Shown here in pieces: positions 7,653 through 18,690 of a stretch of DNA of 18,690 nucleotides. Position 1 is the first letter of the stretch. Every line of letters starts with the position of its first letter. This DNA is from Roseateles depolymerans (lineage in GTDB: Bacteria; Pseudomonadota; Gammaproteobacteria; Burkholderiales; Burkholderiaceae_C): positions 1 to 18,690 of the forward strand of contig QFOD01000038.1 of NCBI GenBank assembly GCA_003241055.1, written 5' to 3'. The notes under the pieces are model-generated. The model had not been told where the DNA came from. It was given only the letters and a program-made list of their open reading frames with translations, and did not search any database. The position numbers and the translations under genes were made by a program.

Positions 7653-8398
7653 ATACTTCGATCAACTGGATAGCGGCATACAACCAGCTTTTTTCCTTGC
7701 TGGACAGGAAAGACTCTCCGACTTACAGCAGTGGGGGAGATTTTCTGCGCATGGTGCAACAGGTTGATCCTGGCTCGCCCAGCTATAACCAGCTAATTCC
7801 AATGAGGCAGCAACAGGGAAAGAGCACATCCCGCAAGGACTATTACTGGGATGTGATTCGCGATCTTCCTGAGCAGCAGCGGTTCCAGTTGTTCAGATTG
7901 TTTATTGATGCGCTTGCGCCCCATGCCAAGAACGAAGTTGATGCCATCAGGAGCATCGTTTTTGGCGGTGGTTATGCGGTACCAACAACGGTTGTACCTG
8001 TCGATCTCTGGAACTCGGAGAAGCTGAACCATAGCCTCAAGGATATTGATCATGCTATTGATGCTCACCACTACAACCGGGCAACGACGCTGAGCTACAC
8101 ATGCCTCGAAGGGCTCTATAAAGCCTATGTTCGCAAGCACGCCCCTGATCAAGCCGCACTGACAGACTTGATGCCCTTATGCAAAGCGGTGAAAGACGAC
8201 ATCATCAAGAAACTTCAGGCTCAAGGCCCGTTTCCTGTCGAGATTGTCAACGCCATGCCGACGTTGACCAGCGCAATTGCAAATTCAAGAAATGGCTTCA
8301 GTGAGTCACATTTTGGTGACGACTCCCAACGGTGGCTTGCCGTCTTTGCTCGTGACCTGACCAACTCCATTGGTCGGCTCCTGCTCAATTTCATGTGA
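7649..8398 (+). CDS. Abortive-infection-like protein (Abi_C/HEPN-like C-terminal domain)
   Basis: 249 residues, start ATG 7649 overlapping the upstream TGA (ATGA), which indicates translational coupling. The C-terminal half resembles the Abi_C domain: a helix CLEGLYKAYVRKHAP, a middle helix, then SRNGFSESHFGD, with R214 and H221 forming an R-X6-H motif of the HEPN RNase type. Two of its 60-base stretches counted by hand are about 50% G+C, against 63% in one such stretch of pglXI, which is compatible with separate acquisition. HEPN/Abi_C proteins commonly act as toxins that cut RNA during phage infection. Pairing with the AlbA_2 ATPase-like gene suggests a two-gene effector module. No closer family can be named from sequence alone, and the RNase activity is inferred from the motif. 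Confidence 0.68.
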   Translation: MNTSINWIAAYNQLFSLLDRKDSPTYSSGGDFLRMVQQVDPGSPSYNQLIPMRQQQGKSTSRKDYYWDVIRDLPEQQRFQLFRLFIDALAPHAKNEVDAIRSIVFGGGYAVPTTVVPVDLWNSEKLNHSLKDIDHAIDAHHYNRATTLSYTCLEGLYKAYVRKHAPDQAALTDLMPLCKAVKDDIIKKLQAQGPFPVEIVNAMPTLTSAIANSRNGFSESHFGDDSQRWLAVFARDLTNSIGRLLLNFM

Positions 8399-8405
8399 GG
8401 CGAGT

Positions 8406-8480
8406 ATGACAAAGACGCCACCTGTAAACCTGAGCCGCAAGTGCAAGAAAATTGGCACGCTGCTCAATGCGAACTCTTAA
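8406..8480 (+). other. 24-codon ORF in the spacer before pglXI
   Basis: ATG 8406 to TAA 8480, basic (MTKTPPVNLSRKCKK at the N terminus), with a GAGG ribosome-binding-like sequence a few bases upstream. It begins 8 bases after the HEPN-like gene stop and lies in a different frame from pglXI. This is the only sizeable internal gap (119 bases) in the operon. It may be a remnant of a deleted gene, a leader peptide or chance. No family is recognised. Confidence 0.25.
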
Positions 8481-8517
8481 CTTTGCGCTGCTGAATGTGG
8501 CGGGGAACGATACGAAT

Positions 8518-11283
8518 ATGAATGACCTACTACACCACCAGCGCGCCGAAGCCACCGGCCCCGTCGAATGCCTCGGCCAGACCTTCGCCAGCGACGACGC
8601 GCGCCGAGCGCATTTTCTTGGGCTGCTGGCCGAGAAGTTGAAAGACCCGGCATTCCGTAAGCAGGAAGGCTTCCCGCAGGGCACGGACGAAGCCATCCTC
8701 GCCATGTCCGATCCGCCGTACTACACCGCGTGCCCGAATCCGTGGCTGACGGAGTTCGTGGCGCACTACGGCAGCCCCTACGACCCGGCAGTGAAATACA
8801 GCCGCGAGCCGCTGGCGATTGATGTGAGCGTGGGCAAGACCGACGCCATCTACAAGGCGCACAGTTACCACACCAAGGTGCCGCACCTGGCCATAGTGCC
8901 GTCCATCCTGCACTACACCCAGCCGGGCGACTTGGTGCTGGACGGTTTTTCCGGCTCCGGCATGACCGGCGTGGCCGCGCAGTGGTGCGGCACGGCGCCG
9001 GCCAGTTACCGGTTTGAGCTGGAACAGGCGTGGAAGAAGGAAGGCCGTGCCGCGCCCAAGTGGGGCGCGCGCCGCGCGGTGCTCAACGACCTGTCGCCCG
9101 CCGCCACTTTCATCGGCGCGAACTACAACATTCCCTTCAATGCGGATGCCTTCGCCAAGGCGGGCAAGCAACTGCTCAACGCCGTGGAGCAGGACATCGG
9201 ATGGATGTATGAAACCCTGCACAGCGATGGCAAGACCAAGGGCCGCATTGAATACACGGTGTGGAGCGAGGTGTTCAGTTGCCCGGAATGTGCGGGCACG
9301 GTGAACTTTCTCGATGAGGCGCTGGAAGACGAAAGCAAGCGCGTGCGCGACGTGTTCCCGTGCCCGCATTGCGGCGCGGAACTGAACAAAGACAGGCTGG
9401 AGCGCGTGCTGGAAACGCGTACTGACCCGGCCACCGGGCAATCGTGGCAGCGCGTGAAATTCCAGCCATCCATCATTGCCTACACGGTCGGCAAGGCACG
9501 CTACGAGAAAGCACCGGATGCAGCGGACTTGGCAACGCTGGCAAAAATCGAAACCTTGCCGCTGCCCGCATCCATGCCGACAAGCCGCTTCCCCATCGAG
9601 GACATGTATCACGGCTCGCGGATTGCGCCCAAGGGTTTCACCCATGTGCATCACTTCTATCTGCCACGCGCCGCACAGGCGATGGGTTTGTTGTGGGCGA
9701 AGGCGAAAACGCATCCCGATGCGCGCATTCGCTTGTTTCTAGAGTTCTTCGTGGAGCAAGCGATTTGGACGGCCACTCTGTTGAACCGGTACCGACCCAC
9801 TGGCTTCTCGCAAGTCAATCAGTATCTGACTGGCGTCTACTACGTCGCTTCACAGCACGCTGAATGCAGCCCTTGGTACATCTTGGATGGCAAGTTAGAT
9901 CGCCTGGCAAAAACATTTCAGGCGTTCAAGCCAGTCCCTTCTGTCGGAGTAACAACCGGCACGGCGGCGTGTTTGCCTCTGGCGGACTGCTCCATCGACT
10001 ACATCTTCACCGACCCGCCCTTCGGCGAAAACATCTACTACGCCGACCTGAACTTTCTGGTCGAGGCTTGGCACGGCGTCACCACCGATGCCAAGCCCGA
10101 GGCCATCATCGACAAGTTCAAGCACAAGGCGCTGCCCGACTACCAGCACTTGATGCAACGCTGCTTCGCAGAATACAACCGCGTGCTGAAGCCCGGTCGC
10201 TGGATGACGGTGGTGTTTTCCAACAGCAAGGCGGCGGTGTGGAACGCCATTCAGGTTGCTTTGCAGCAGGCGGGCTTCGTGGTGGCCGAGGTAACCGCGC
10301 TGGACAAGGTGCAGGGCAGCTACCGGCAAGTCACCTCCACCACCGCTGTGAAGCAGGATTTGGTGATTTCGGCCTACAAGCCCAATGGTGGGCTGGAAGA
10401 CCGCTTCAAGAAAAGCGGCGCGACGGTGGAATCGGCTTGGGATTTCGTTCAAACCCATCTGCGCAATCTCTCCGTCACCAAGGTGAAGGATGCTGAGCTG
10501 GAGTTCATCGTCGAGCGCGACCCGCGTCGTATCTACGACCGGCTGGTGGCGTGGTTCGTGCGACATGACGCGCCGGTGCCGCTGTCCACCGACGAGTTTC
10601 TCTCCAGCCTGCGCGCCCGCTTCCCCGAACGCGATGGCATGGTCTTCCTGGCCGAACAAGTGACCGAATACGACAAGAAGCGCGCGCAAACCGCACAAGC
10701 ACCGCAGATGGAGCTGTTCGTCTCTGACGAGCGCAGTGCCATCGACTGGGCGGCGGATTACCTGAAAGCGCGGCCATCCACCTATCAGGACATCCACCCC
10801 GAGTTCATCAAGCAACTGGGCGCGGGCTGGAAGAAGCACGAAACCCGCCCGGAACTGTCCGCGCTGCTGGAAGCCAACTTCCTGCGCTTTGAAGGCACCG
10901 GCGAAGTGCCCAGCCAGATCCACCGCTACCTCTCCACCAACTACCACGATCTGCGCGGGCTGGAGAAGAACGATCCGCGCCTGATCGCCAAGGCGCAGGA
11001 CCGCTGGTATGTGCCTGACCCGAACAAGGCGCAGGACTTGGAGAAGAAGCGCGAAAAGGCACTGCTCAAGGAGTTCGAGCAGTACAAAACCTTTACCGGT
11101 CGCAAGATCAAGGAGTCGCGCCTGGAAGTGCTGCGCGCCGGTTTCCGCGCCGCATGGGCGGGCAAGGATTACGCCACGATCCTCGCCATCGCCAACAAGC
11201 TGCCGGAAGCCACGCTGCAAGAGGACGAAAAGCTGCTCACCCTGTACGACATGGCGCTGACTCGTACCGAGGACGGAATTTGA
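8518..11283 (+). CDS. pglXI: BREX type III adenine-specific DNA methyltransferase PglXI
   Basis: 921-residue cytoplasmic DNA methyltransferase, expected to N6-methylate adenine in a BREX recognition site so that host DNA is tolerated. SAM-binding motif I is DGFSGSGMTG (142-151). There are two catalytic-type motifs: DPPY at 65-68 upstream of motif I and DPPF at 499-502, followed by GENIYYADLNFLVEAW. A zinc ribbon is predicted from CPEC (255-258) and CPHC (282-285). The later RVLKPGRWMTVVF...TTAVKQDLVI segment matches this methylase family. The long C-terminal part (about 650-921) probably holds target recognition and partner contacts. ATG 8518 is preferred because family homology starts at MNDLLHHQRAE, with GGGGA 11 bases upstream. 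ATG 8467 or TTG 8452 in the same frame are alternatives. Its TGA overlaps the next ATG. Confidence 0.9.
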   Translation: MNDLLHHQRAEATGPVECLGQTFASDDARRAHFLGLLAEKLKDPAFRKQEGFPQGTDEAILAMSDPPYYTACPNPWLTEFVAHYGSPYDPAVKYSREPLAIDVSVGKTDAIYKAHSYHTKVPHLAIVPSILHYTQPGDLVLDGFSGSGMTGVAAQWCGTAPASYRFELEQAWKKEGRAAPKWGARRAVLNDLSPAATFIGANYNIPFNADAFAKAGKQLLNAVEQDIGWMYETLHSDGKTKGRIEYTVWSEVFSCPECAGTVNFLDEALEDESKRVRDVFPCPHCGAELNKDRLERVLETRTDPATGQSWQRVKFQPSIIAYTVGKARYEKAPDAADLATLAKIETLPLPASMPTSRFPIEDMYHGSRIAPKGFTHVHHFYLPRAAQAMGLLWAKAKTHPDARIRLFLEFFVEQAIWTATLLNRYRPTGFSQVNQYLTGVYYVASQHAECSPWYILDGKLDRLAKTFQAFKPVPSVGVTTGTAACLPLADCSIDYIFTDPPFGENIYYADLNFLVEAWHGVTTDAKPEAIIDKFKHKALPDYQHLMQRCFAEYNRVLKPGRWMTVVFSNSKAAVWNAIQVALQQAGFVVAEVTALDKVQGSYRQVTSTTAVKQDLVISAYKPNGGLEDRFKKSGATVESAWDFVQTHLRNLSVTKVKDAELEFIVERDPRRIYDRLVAWFVRHDAPVPLSTDEFLSSLRARFPERDGMVFLAEQVTEYDKKRAQTAQAPQMELFVSDERSAIDWAADYLKARPSTYQDIHPEFIKQLGAGWKKHETRPELSALLEANFLRFEGTGEVPSQIHRYLSTNYHDLRGLEKNDPRLIAKAQDRWYVPDPNKAQDLEKKREKALLKEFEQYKTFTGRKIKESRLEVLRAGFRAAWAGKDYATILAIANKLPEATLQEDEKLLTLYDMALTRTEDGI

Positions 11284-11611
11284 TGAGCCCGGCCATGCAG
11301 CGCTTGCGCCAAACCCTGCGGGCGAATTTGGCGCCGGAGCAGGCGGATGTGCAGGCCAAGGAGCAAGTCGGGGCCAAGTTGGGACCAGGTCGGGACCAAG
11401 TCACCCCCGAAGCTACCCCTGAAGTCACCCCCGAAGTGCGGCGGGTGGAGTTTCCGGACATGACGGGGTTTTTGCGCGCCAACCTGATGTATGTGCGAGC
11501 GTTTGCCGAGGCTTGGCCGGATGCCGTAATTGTCCAACAGGCTGTTCGACAATTGCCCTGGGGCCACAATCTGCCCGGCATCGAGCAGATCGAACGCGAG
11601 CTGGGCGGGCA

Positions 11612-11615
<4 letters not shown>
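11283..11615 (+). CDS. Small chimeric protein: TPEV-repeat linker plus truncated DUF1016 N-terminal domain
   Basis: 110 residues. ATG 11283 shares its A with the pglXI stop, and its TGA (11613-11615) overlaps the brxHII ATG, so it is tightly coupled on both sides. Residues 30-40 (GAKLGPGRDQV) and the TPEATPEVTPEV repeat (41-52, a 12-nt period) resemble the linker before the C-terminal winged helix in AlbA_2 and Fic-type proteins. Residues about 57-97 (FPDMTGFLRANLMYVRAFAEAWPDA...QLPWGHNL) match the start of the DUF1016 N-terminal domain of YhcG-type PDDEXK nucleases. The rest of that domain and the whole nuclease domain are missing. It is either a gene remnant kept to preserve coupling or a small adaptor. 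The family match is from memory of the conserved motif; the function is unknown. Confidence 0.7.
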
Positions 11616-14493
<2,878 letters not shown>

Positions 14494-14497
<4 letters not shown>

Positions 14498-16509
14498 GCC
14501 TTTGGACGGAACGCATCCTGAGCCACTTCACGGCCGACCTCACCCGGCTGTGGGTGGCGTGCGACCCTGACGATGTGTTGCTCGACGAGAAGCTATTGAC
14601 CGAGCTGCGCGATCGCGGCTTCGAGCTGATGGTGTACGAAGAACCGTTCGCCTTCCGCGCGGAATATGAGGAACGCTACCGCGTCGCATGGGATCGCGGT
14701 GAGCCGGGCCCCGCGCCCTCGCTGGTTCTGCATCTGCGTAGCGCCGATGCGAATGAATTGCCGTGGGACATCGTGCACCACGGACGTGTGGTCCGGCTCA
14801 GCCTTGCGGAGCTCTTCCCCAGGCTGGCATACAGCGCGGTACAGCAAGTCGAGCCGGAGCATTTGGCAGGGCTGTTTCATGCCCACCAGACCGAATTGCA
14901 GTCAGCGCGCGGCGAGAACGAGTCCAAGGACTTCATTCTCGAGCACGTCTACCAACTGACGCCGCGATCTATTCGCAACCCGGTCGACTTCTGGCGGGAG
15001 CTGCTGCGCATGCACTTTGCCAACCGCTCGTTGCCACCGCTGTTCGCCGAGCACGCGGCAGGCATCATCCAGGGTAAAGGCTTGTTCGCGGGCCTGCCCG
15101 TCGCCACATGGCTGGCATCCAAGAGCGCGCTGCTGCGCGTGGTGCAGGGTGCGTGGTACCGCTATCTGAAGACCCTGGGGCTGGATGGCACGCGCACGGG
15201 TGAAACGACGCCGCCAGACTACCTCGCCAAGATCGAGATTCCGTTCGACCACTCCGATGTGCAGGTGTTGGTCGATTCCATGTTCCTCGACGGCAGCTTG
15301 CATCCGCTCGCGGTGCACAGTGTTCCGGCAGGGATGCCGAGTTGGATCAAGGCCGGCATCGTCCAGGACCCGGCGGCGTTGCAGGCTTTGGTGCTCAAAG
15401 GCATCGATGGCCTGATCGAGACGACCCCAACGGCGGCCTCTTCACACAAGGACTGGAGCGAGTTCGCCAAACGCTACGGTGAGATCCTGGCCCGCACGCA
15501 TGGTCTGCCAGGCACGGAAGGCAGTGAACACTTGCCGGTGATTCGGGAGCGGATCAAGACCCTACAGGAGCAATCAGACGAGCATCTGCAAGCCTGGGTC
15601 GCAGCCAAGCATTACGCCGACCTGATCCTGCAGCCGGTAACCAAAGGTCCGGTGATGGTGCACCACGTGCCGCGTTTCTTGCGCCATCGGCGGTCTGCAG
15701 GGGAAACCAAGGTCGCTCTATTGGTGTTCGACGGGCTGGCCTTCGATCAGTGGGTGCAGATCCGTGAGCGCCTGATCGCCACCACCAAGCGTTTCGCGTT
15801 CGACGAGGGAACCGCGTTTGCATGGCTGCCAACCGTGACATCGGTGTCGCGCCAGGCGCTGTTCTCAGGCCTGAAGCCGCGCGAATTCGACGACTCCATC
15901 GACAGGACGGACAAGGAGGAATCCTTGTGGAAGACGTTCTGGCAGAACGAAGGCATCAGCTCGAATGAGGTGATGTATCGACGTGCACTGCGCCAGATCC
16001 ATCAGCTCGACGCCCTGGAAGCGGATTTGATCGAGCGGCGTCCGAAGGTGGTGGGACTGGTCATCGATGAGGTGGACGATCGGCTCCACAAGGAGCGGTC
16101 CAAGAAGGACGTGGCGATGTGGATCGGAAATTGGCTGAATACCGGCTTCGTCGACCGGCTGTTCTCCCTGTTGCTGGACAAGGGTTACCATATCTACCTC
16201 ACGGCGGACCACGGCAACGTGGAGTCTACCGGCGTCGGCAGGCCCAACCAGGGCGTCATTGCCGAGACGCGTGGAGAGCGGGTGCGGGTCTACCGGAGTG
16301 AGCCATTGCTGGTCGATTCCGCTGTGGCCTATCCCACCACAGTCAGGTTGGACATCGCTGGACTGCCCACGAACTTCATGCCCCTATTCGCAGGGGGACG
16401 AACGGCCTTTGTGCCCGAAGGCGAGCAGGTGGTAGTCCACGGCGGGGTGTCGGTCGAAGAGTTGATCGTGCCCTTTGTAAGAATTAGTTATTCAGGAGAT
16501 GTGGCATGA
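14494..16509 (+). CDS. pglZ: BREX alkaline-phosphatase-fold protein PglZ
   Basis: 671-residue core BREX protein of the PglZ family. The alkaline-phosphatase-superfamily domain is in the C-terminal half: LLVFDGLAFDQW with a likely metal-binding D413, an acidic strand VIDEVDD (523-529), and TADHGN (570-575), the typical late metal-binding Asp-His. The N-terminal half (about 1-380) is helical and probably contacts partners. PglZ proteins are metal-dependent nucleases or phosphatases needed for BREX, working with BrxC and the methyltransferase. The start is GTG 14494, overlapping the brxHII TGA as GTGA. The stop (16507-16509) overlaps the next ATG. Confidence 0.93.
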
Positions 16510-17228
16510 CCACAAAGGTGCCACTCATTGGCTTTGATCGGTATGTAGACCTTGACTGGTGTCGAAGTGCCCTTGATGCCGCTGCGACTCAAAGCTCCGT
16601 TGAGGTTGTCAGGGATCAGGTTGCGACGATGCTGCCGGGTATTGAGTCACAGCGAAAGACACTAGATGTTCTCAAGCGCTTGAGCACTAAGCCCTTTGAG
16701 CACTTGGTTGATTTCATAAGCAGAGGCATCGCCATCTACAAGAGGCTGGGGCAATGCGTTGTGCTCCCGCTGGTCTGGGGCGCTTCCATAGCCAGCTATC
16801 CATTCTTCGGAAAAACCTCTGAAACGGCAGGCCGGCTGCTTGCATTACAAGGAGATTGCTCCATCAAAGAGCTTCAGCGGCGTATGGCAGAACAGTACGG
16901 CGATCGCAGTGGGATCGAGAGGGCTGTAACCAGGGTGGTGCAGACGCAGACGAGCTGGCAAGCCTTAACTCGGGACGAAACGGCCAAACGTGTCATCAAA
17001 CGTCAAGCGGTCTCGATTGATGACGACGAACTCACAGCGTGGCTGATCGAAGCTGCTGTCCTCTACGCCGGCAAGCCGGTTTCCGTGCCTAGCCTGCAGT
17101 CATTGCCCGTGCTGTTCCCGTTCACCCTTACGCGGCCCCTGGCCTACGTGGTGTCGAGCAGTGCAAACCTGATCCTTCGGTCGGAAGGGCCGAGTAATCA
17201 GTTTGTCGCTTTGCGCTCCGCGATTTGA
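16506..17228 (+). CDS. brxA: Probable BrxA (DUF1819-like)
   Basis: 240 residues, all-helical in appearance, with no signal peptide or membrane segment. ATG 16506 overlaps the pglZ stop (ATGA). In type III BREX the gene after pglZ is brxA, a small DUF1819 protein of about 200 residues with a NusB-like fold that binds DNA. Length, position and the ERAVTRVVQTQTSWQAL segment are consistent with this. There is no short diagnostic motif, so the name relies mainly on synteny. One 60-base stretch counted by hand is 47% G+C, lower than in the neighbouring BREX genes. The next gene begins 15 bases after its stop. Confidence 0.68.
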   Translation: MTTKVPLIGFDRYVDLDWCRSALDAAATQSSVEVVRDQVATMLPGIESQRKTLDVLKRLSTKPFEHLVDFISRGIAIYKRLGQCVVLPLVWGASIASYPFFGKTSETAGRLLALQGDCSIKELQRRMAEQYGDRSGIERAVTRVVQTQTSWQALTRDETAKRVIKRQAVSIDDDELTAWLIEAAVLYAGKPVSVPSLQSLPVLFPFTLTRPLAYVVSSSANLILRSEGPSNQFVALRSAI

Positions 17229-17243
17229 GGAAGAAGTAAGAAT

Positions 17244-18690
17244 ATGGCCCGCATCGAAAACCACAAGTACAGCATCGAGGAGGCATTCAGGGAGTGCTTC
17301 TACATCGTCCCGGACTACCAGCGTGAGTATGTCTGGACGGACAAGGAAGTGCATCAGTTGCTGGAGGACATCGGCGAGCAGATCGATGCGGGCACGACGC
17401 GGGAATACTTCATTGGCACCGTGCTGGTGTCGCCAACCGAGCAGAAGAACCATTACGAGGTCATTGACGGCCAGCAGCGCTTGACCACGTTTTTCCTGCT
17501 GCTTTGCGCGCTCAAGCATCTGTTCCAGGGCGAGCCACAGCGCCAGATGATTGCCGGGCTGATCTCGACCAGCTACGTTGACAGCGACGGCGAGGTGCGC
17601 ACCACACTGAAGCTGGAACCTCGTTACGAGAGCGCAGGCGAAGTGATGGCCAAACTGGTAGAGCTGGATGCCGAGCCACAGACCGTGCGCGCCGGCATCC
17701 AGTCTGCTGGCATCACGAGCTTCGGGTCTCTAGAGAACTTGGTCAATGCTTACAGCACGCTGTACCGCTATCTGAAGGACAACTACGACGACACGGCCAA
17801 GCTGAAGAAGTATTGGGGCTATCTGGCCAACAACGTGGTGTTCATCCAGATCTCGACCGACGTCAGCAGCGCGCTGAAGATTTTCGAGACCATCAACGAG
17901 CGCGGCGTCGGTCTGAACCCGATGGACTTGCTCAAGAACCTGTTGTTCACGCAGGTTAAGCAGACCCAGTTCACTCAGCTCAAAGACGAGTGGAAGAAGA
18001 TCACCAATCCGCTGGAGAAGGAGAAGGAAAAGCCGCTGCGCTTCTTGCGCTACTTCCTGATGGCCAACTACGTCATCAAGAACGAGCGCGGTGATGCGGT
18101 GGTGCGCGAGGACGAGATCTACGACTGGTTCATCGCCAAAGACAACGCGGCGCTCTGCGATTACGCAGGCAAACCCTTCGAGTTCGTCCGCAAGGTGATT
18201 CGCAACGTCGAGCACTACTTGGCCTTCGCCAACGGGCTGGGTAATGACGGCAAGCCCAGCCTGGCGATGGACAGTCTCAAGCGACTGGCCGGTGGGGCGT
18301 TCAGCTTGCACTACGTCCTGTTGCTGGCAGCGGCGAACTTTCCGAAGCCGTTGTTCGACCACTTCGTGGCGCAGCTCGAGAGCTTCCTCTTCTACTACAT
18401 CTTCACCAAGACGCCGACCAAAGATCTCGAACGCAGCTTCTCCCAATGGGCCGACGAGCTGCGTGCGATTGCGGAGACGACTGACCCGGTGAAACAGAAG
18501 GTTCAGCTGAACGCCTTCGTTGCCGACCGCTTTGAGAAGAACATGGCGGGCAAGTCACAGGAACTGGCCGATGCCCTCAAACGCTTCACTTTGTATTCGA
18601 TGCAGCAGTACCGCACGCGCTACCTGCTGGCGCGGCTGACCCAGCACGTCGAGATGGCGTTCAGCGGCCTGAAGACTCCAGGCAGTCTGG
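17244..18690 (+). CDS. DUF262-domain protein, GmrSD/BrxU-like (partial, cut by window end)
   Basis: Open frame from ATG 17244 to the window edge (482 codons, no stop). The N terminus is a DUF262 domain: VPDYQREYVWTDKEV, then YFIGTVLV and the signature VIDGQQRLTT (73-82), a ParB/Srx-like NTP-binding motif, followed by FETINERGVGLNPMDLLKNLL. The visible end (YRTRYLLARLTQHVEMAF) resembles the region just before the DUF1524 HNH nuclease domain of full-length GmrSD proteins, which would lie beyond the edge. GmrSD enzymes are NTP-dependent restriction endonucleases against DNA with modified cytosines. BrxU, of the same family, is a known BREX companion giving complementary defence. A GTAAG-like weak ribosome site precedes the ATG. 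The DUF262 call is firm; the restriction role is inferred. Confidence 0.85.
   Translation, partial: MARIENHKYSIEEAFRECFYIVPDYQREYVWTDKEVHQLLEDIGEQIDAGTTREYFIGTVLVSPTEQKNHYEVIDGQQRLTTFFLLLCALKHLFQGEPQRQMIAGLISTSYVDSDGEVRTTLKLEPRYESAGEVMAKLVELDAEPQTVRAGIQSAGITSFGSLENLVNAYSTLYRYLKDNYDDTAKLKKYWGYLANNVVFIQISTDVSSALKIFETINERGVGLNPMDLLKNLLFTQVKQTQFTQLKDEWKKITNPLEKEKEKPLRFLRYFLMANYVIKNERGDAVVREDEIYDWFIAKDNAALCDYAGKPFEFVRKVIRNVEHYLAFANGLGNDGKPSLAMDSLKRLAGGAFSLHYVLLLAAANFPKPLFDHFVAQLESFLFYYIFTKTPTKDLERSFSQWADELRAIAETTDPVKQKVQLNAFVADRFEKNMAGKSQELADALKRFTLYSMQQYRTRYLLARLTQHVEMAFSGLKTPGSL

Noticed and set aside
9895..11220. Long reverse-strand open frame (441 codons) inside pglXI, with similar ones inside brxHII (12476-13747, 13105-14526)
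   Set aside because: These are shadow frames of well-supported + strand genes, with no ribosome sites and no recognisable motifs.

Overview
The window is the start of a chromosomal defence island. It opens with a complete tRNA-Ser(CGA) gene and its terminator, followed by about 490 bases with no convincing gene, and then a long run of genes all on the + strand reaching the right edge. Moderately high G+C, the encoded CCA of the tRNA, the gene order and the protein families point to a beta- or gammaproteobacterium. Genus cannot be assigned from the sequence alone.

The core is a complete type III BREX phage-defence locus in the expected order: a WYL-domain regulator (BrxR-like, 623-1537), brxF (1548-2003), brxC (2027-5779), pglXI (8518-11283), brxHII (11612-14497), pglZ (14494-16509) and a brxA candidate (16506-17228). 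BREX methylates host DNA at an adenine and blocks replication of phage DNA lacking the mark. Here PglXI is the methyltransferase, BrxC and BrxF are the P-loop ATPases, PglZ is the alkaline-phosphatase-fold protein and BrxHII is the SNF2-type helicase.

Four things lie outside the canonical six genes. Between brxC and pglXI sit an AlbA_2/Schlafen-type protein with a GHKL-like ATPase region (5784-7652) and, overlapping it by ATGA, an Abi_C/HEPN-like protein with an R-X6-H motif (7649-8398). A 119-base spacer follows, carrying a 24-codon ORF. Between pglXI and brxHII is a 110-residue ORF (11283-11615) that looks like a chimera of a TPEV-repeat linker and a fragment of a DUF1016 (YhcG-type) N-terminal domain with no nuclease domain. 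Downstream of brxA a DUF262 protein (GmrSD/BrxU-like) begins at 17244 and is cut by the window end.

Nearly every junction is a 4-base start/stop overlap or a gap of a few bases, so the locus is probably transcribed and translated as one operon under the WYL regulator. The only sizeable internal gap is 8399-8517. The flanking tRNA and a 12-bp tandem repeat just after its terminator suggest arrival by site-specific integration, but no integrase is seen in the window.
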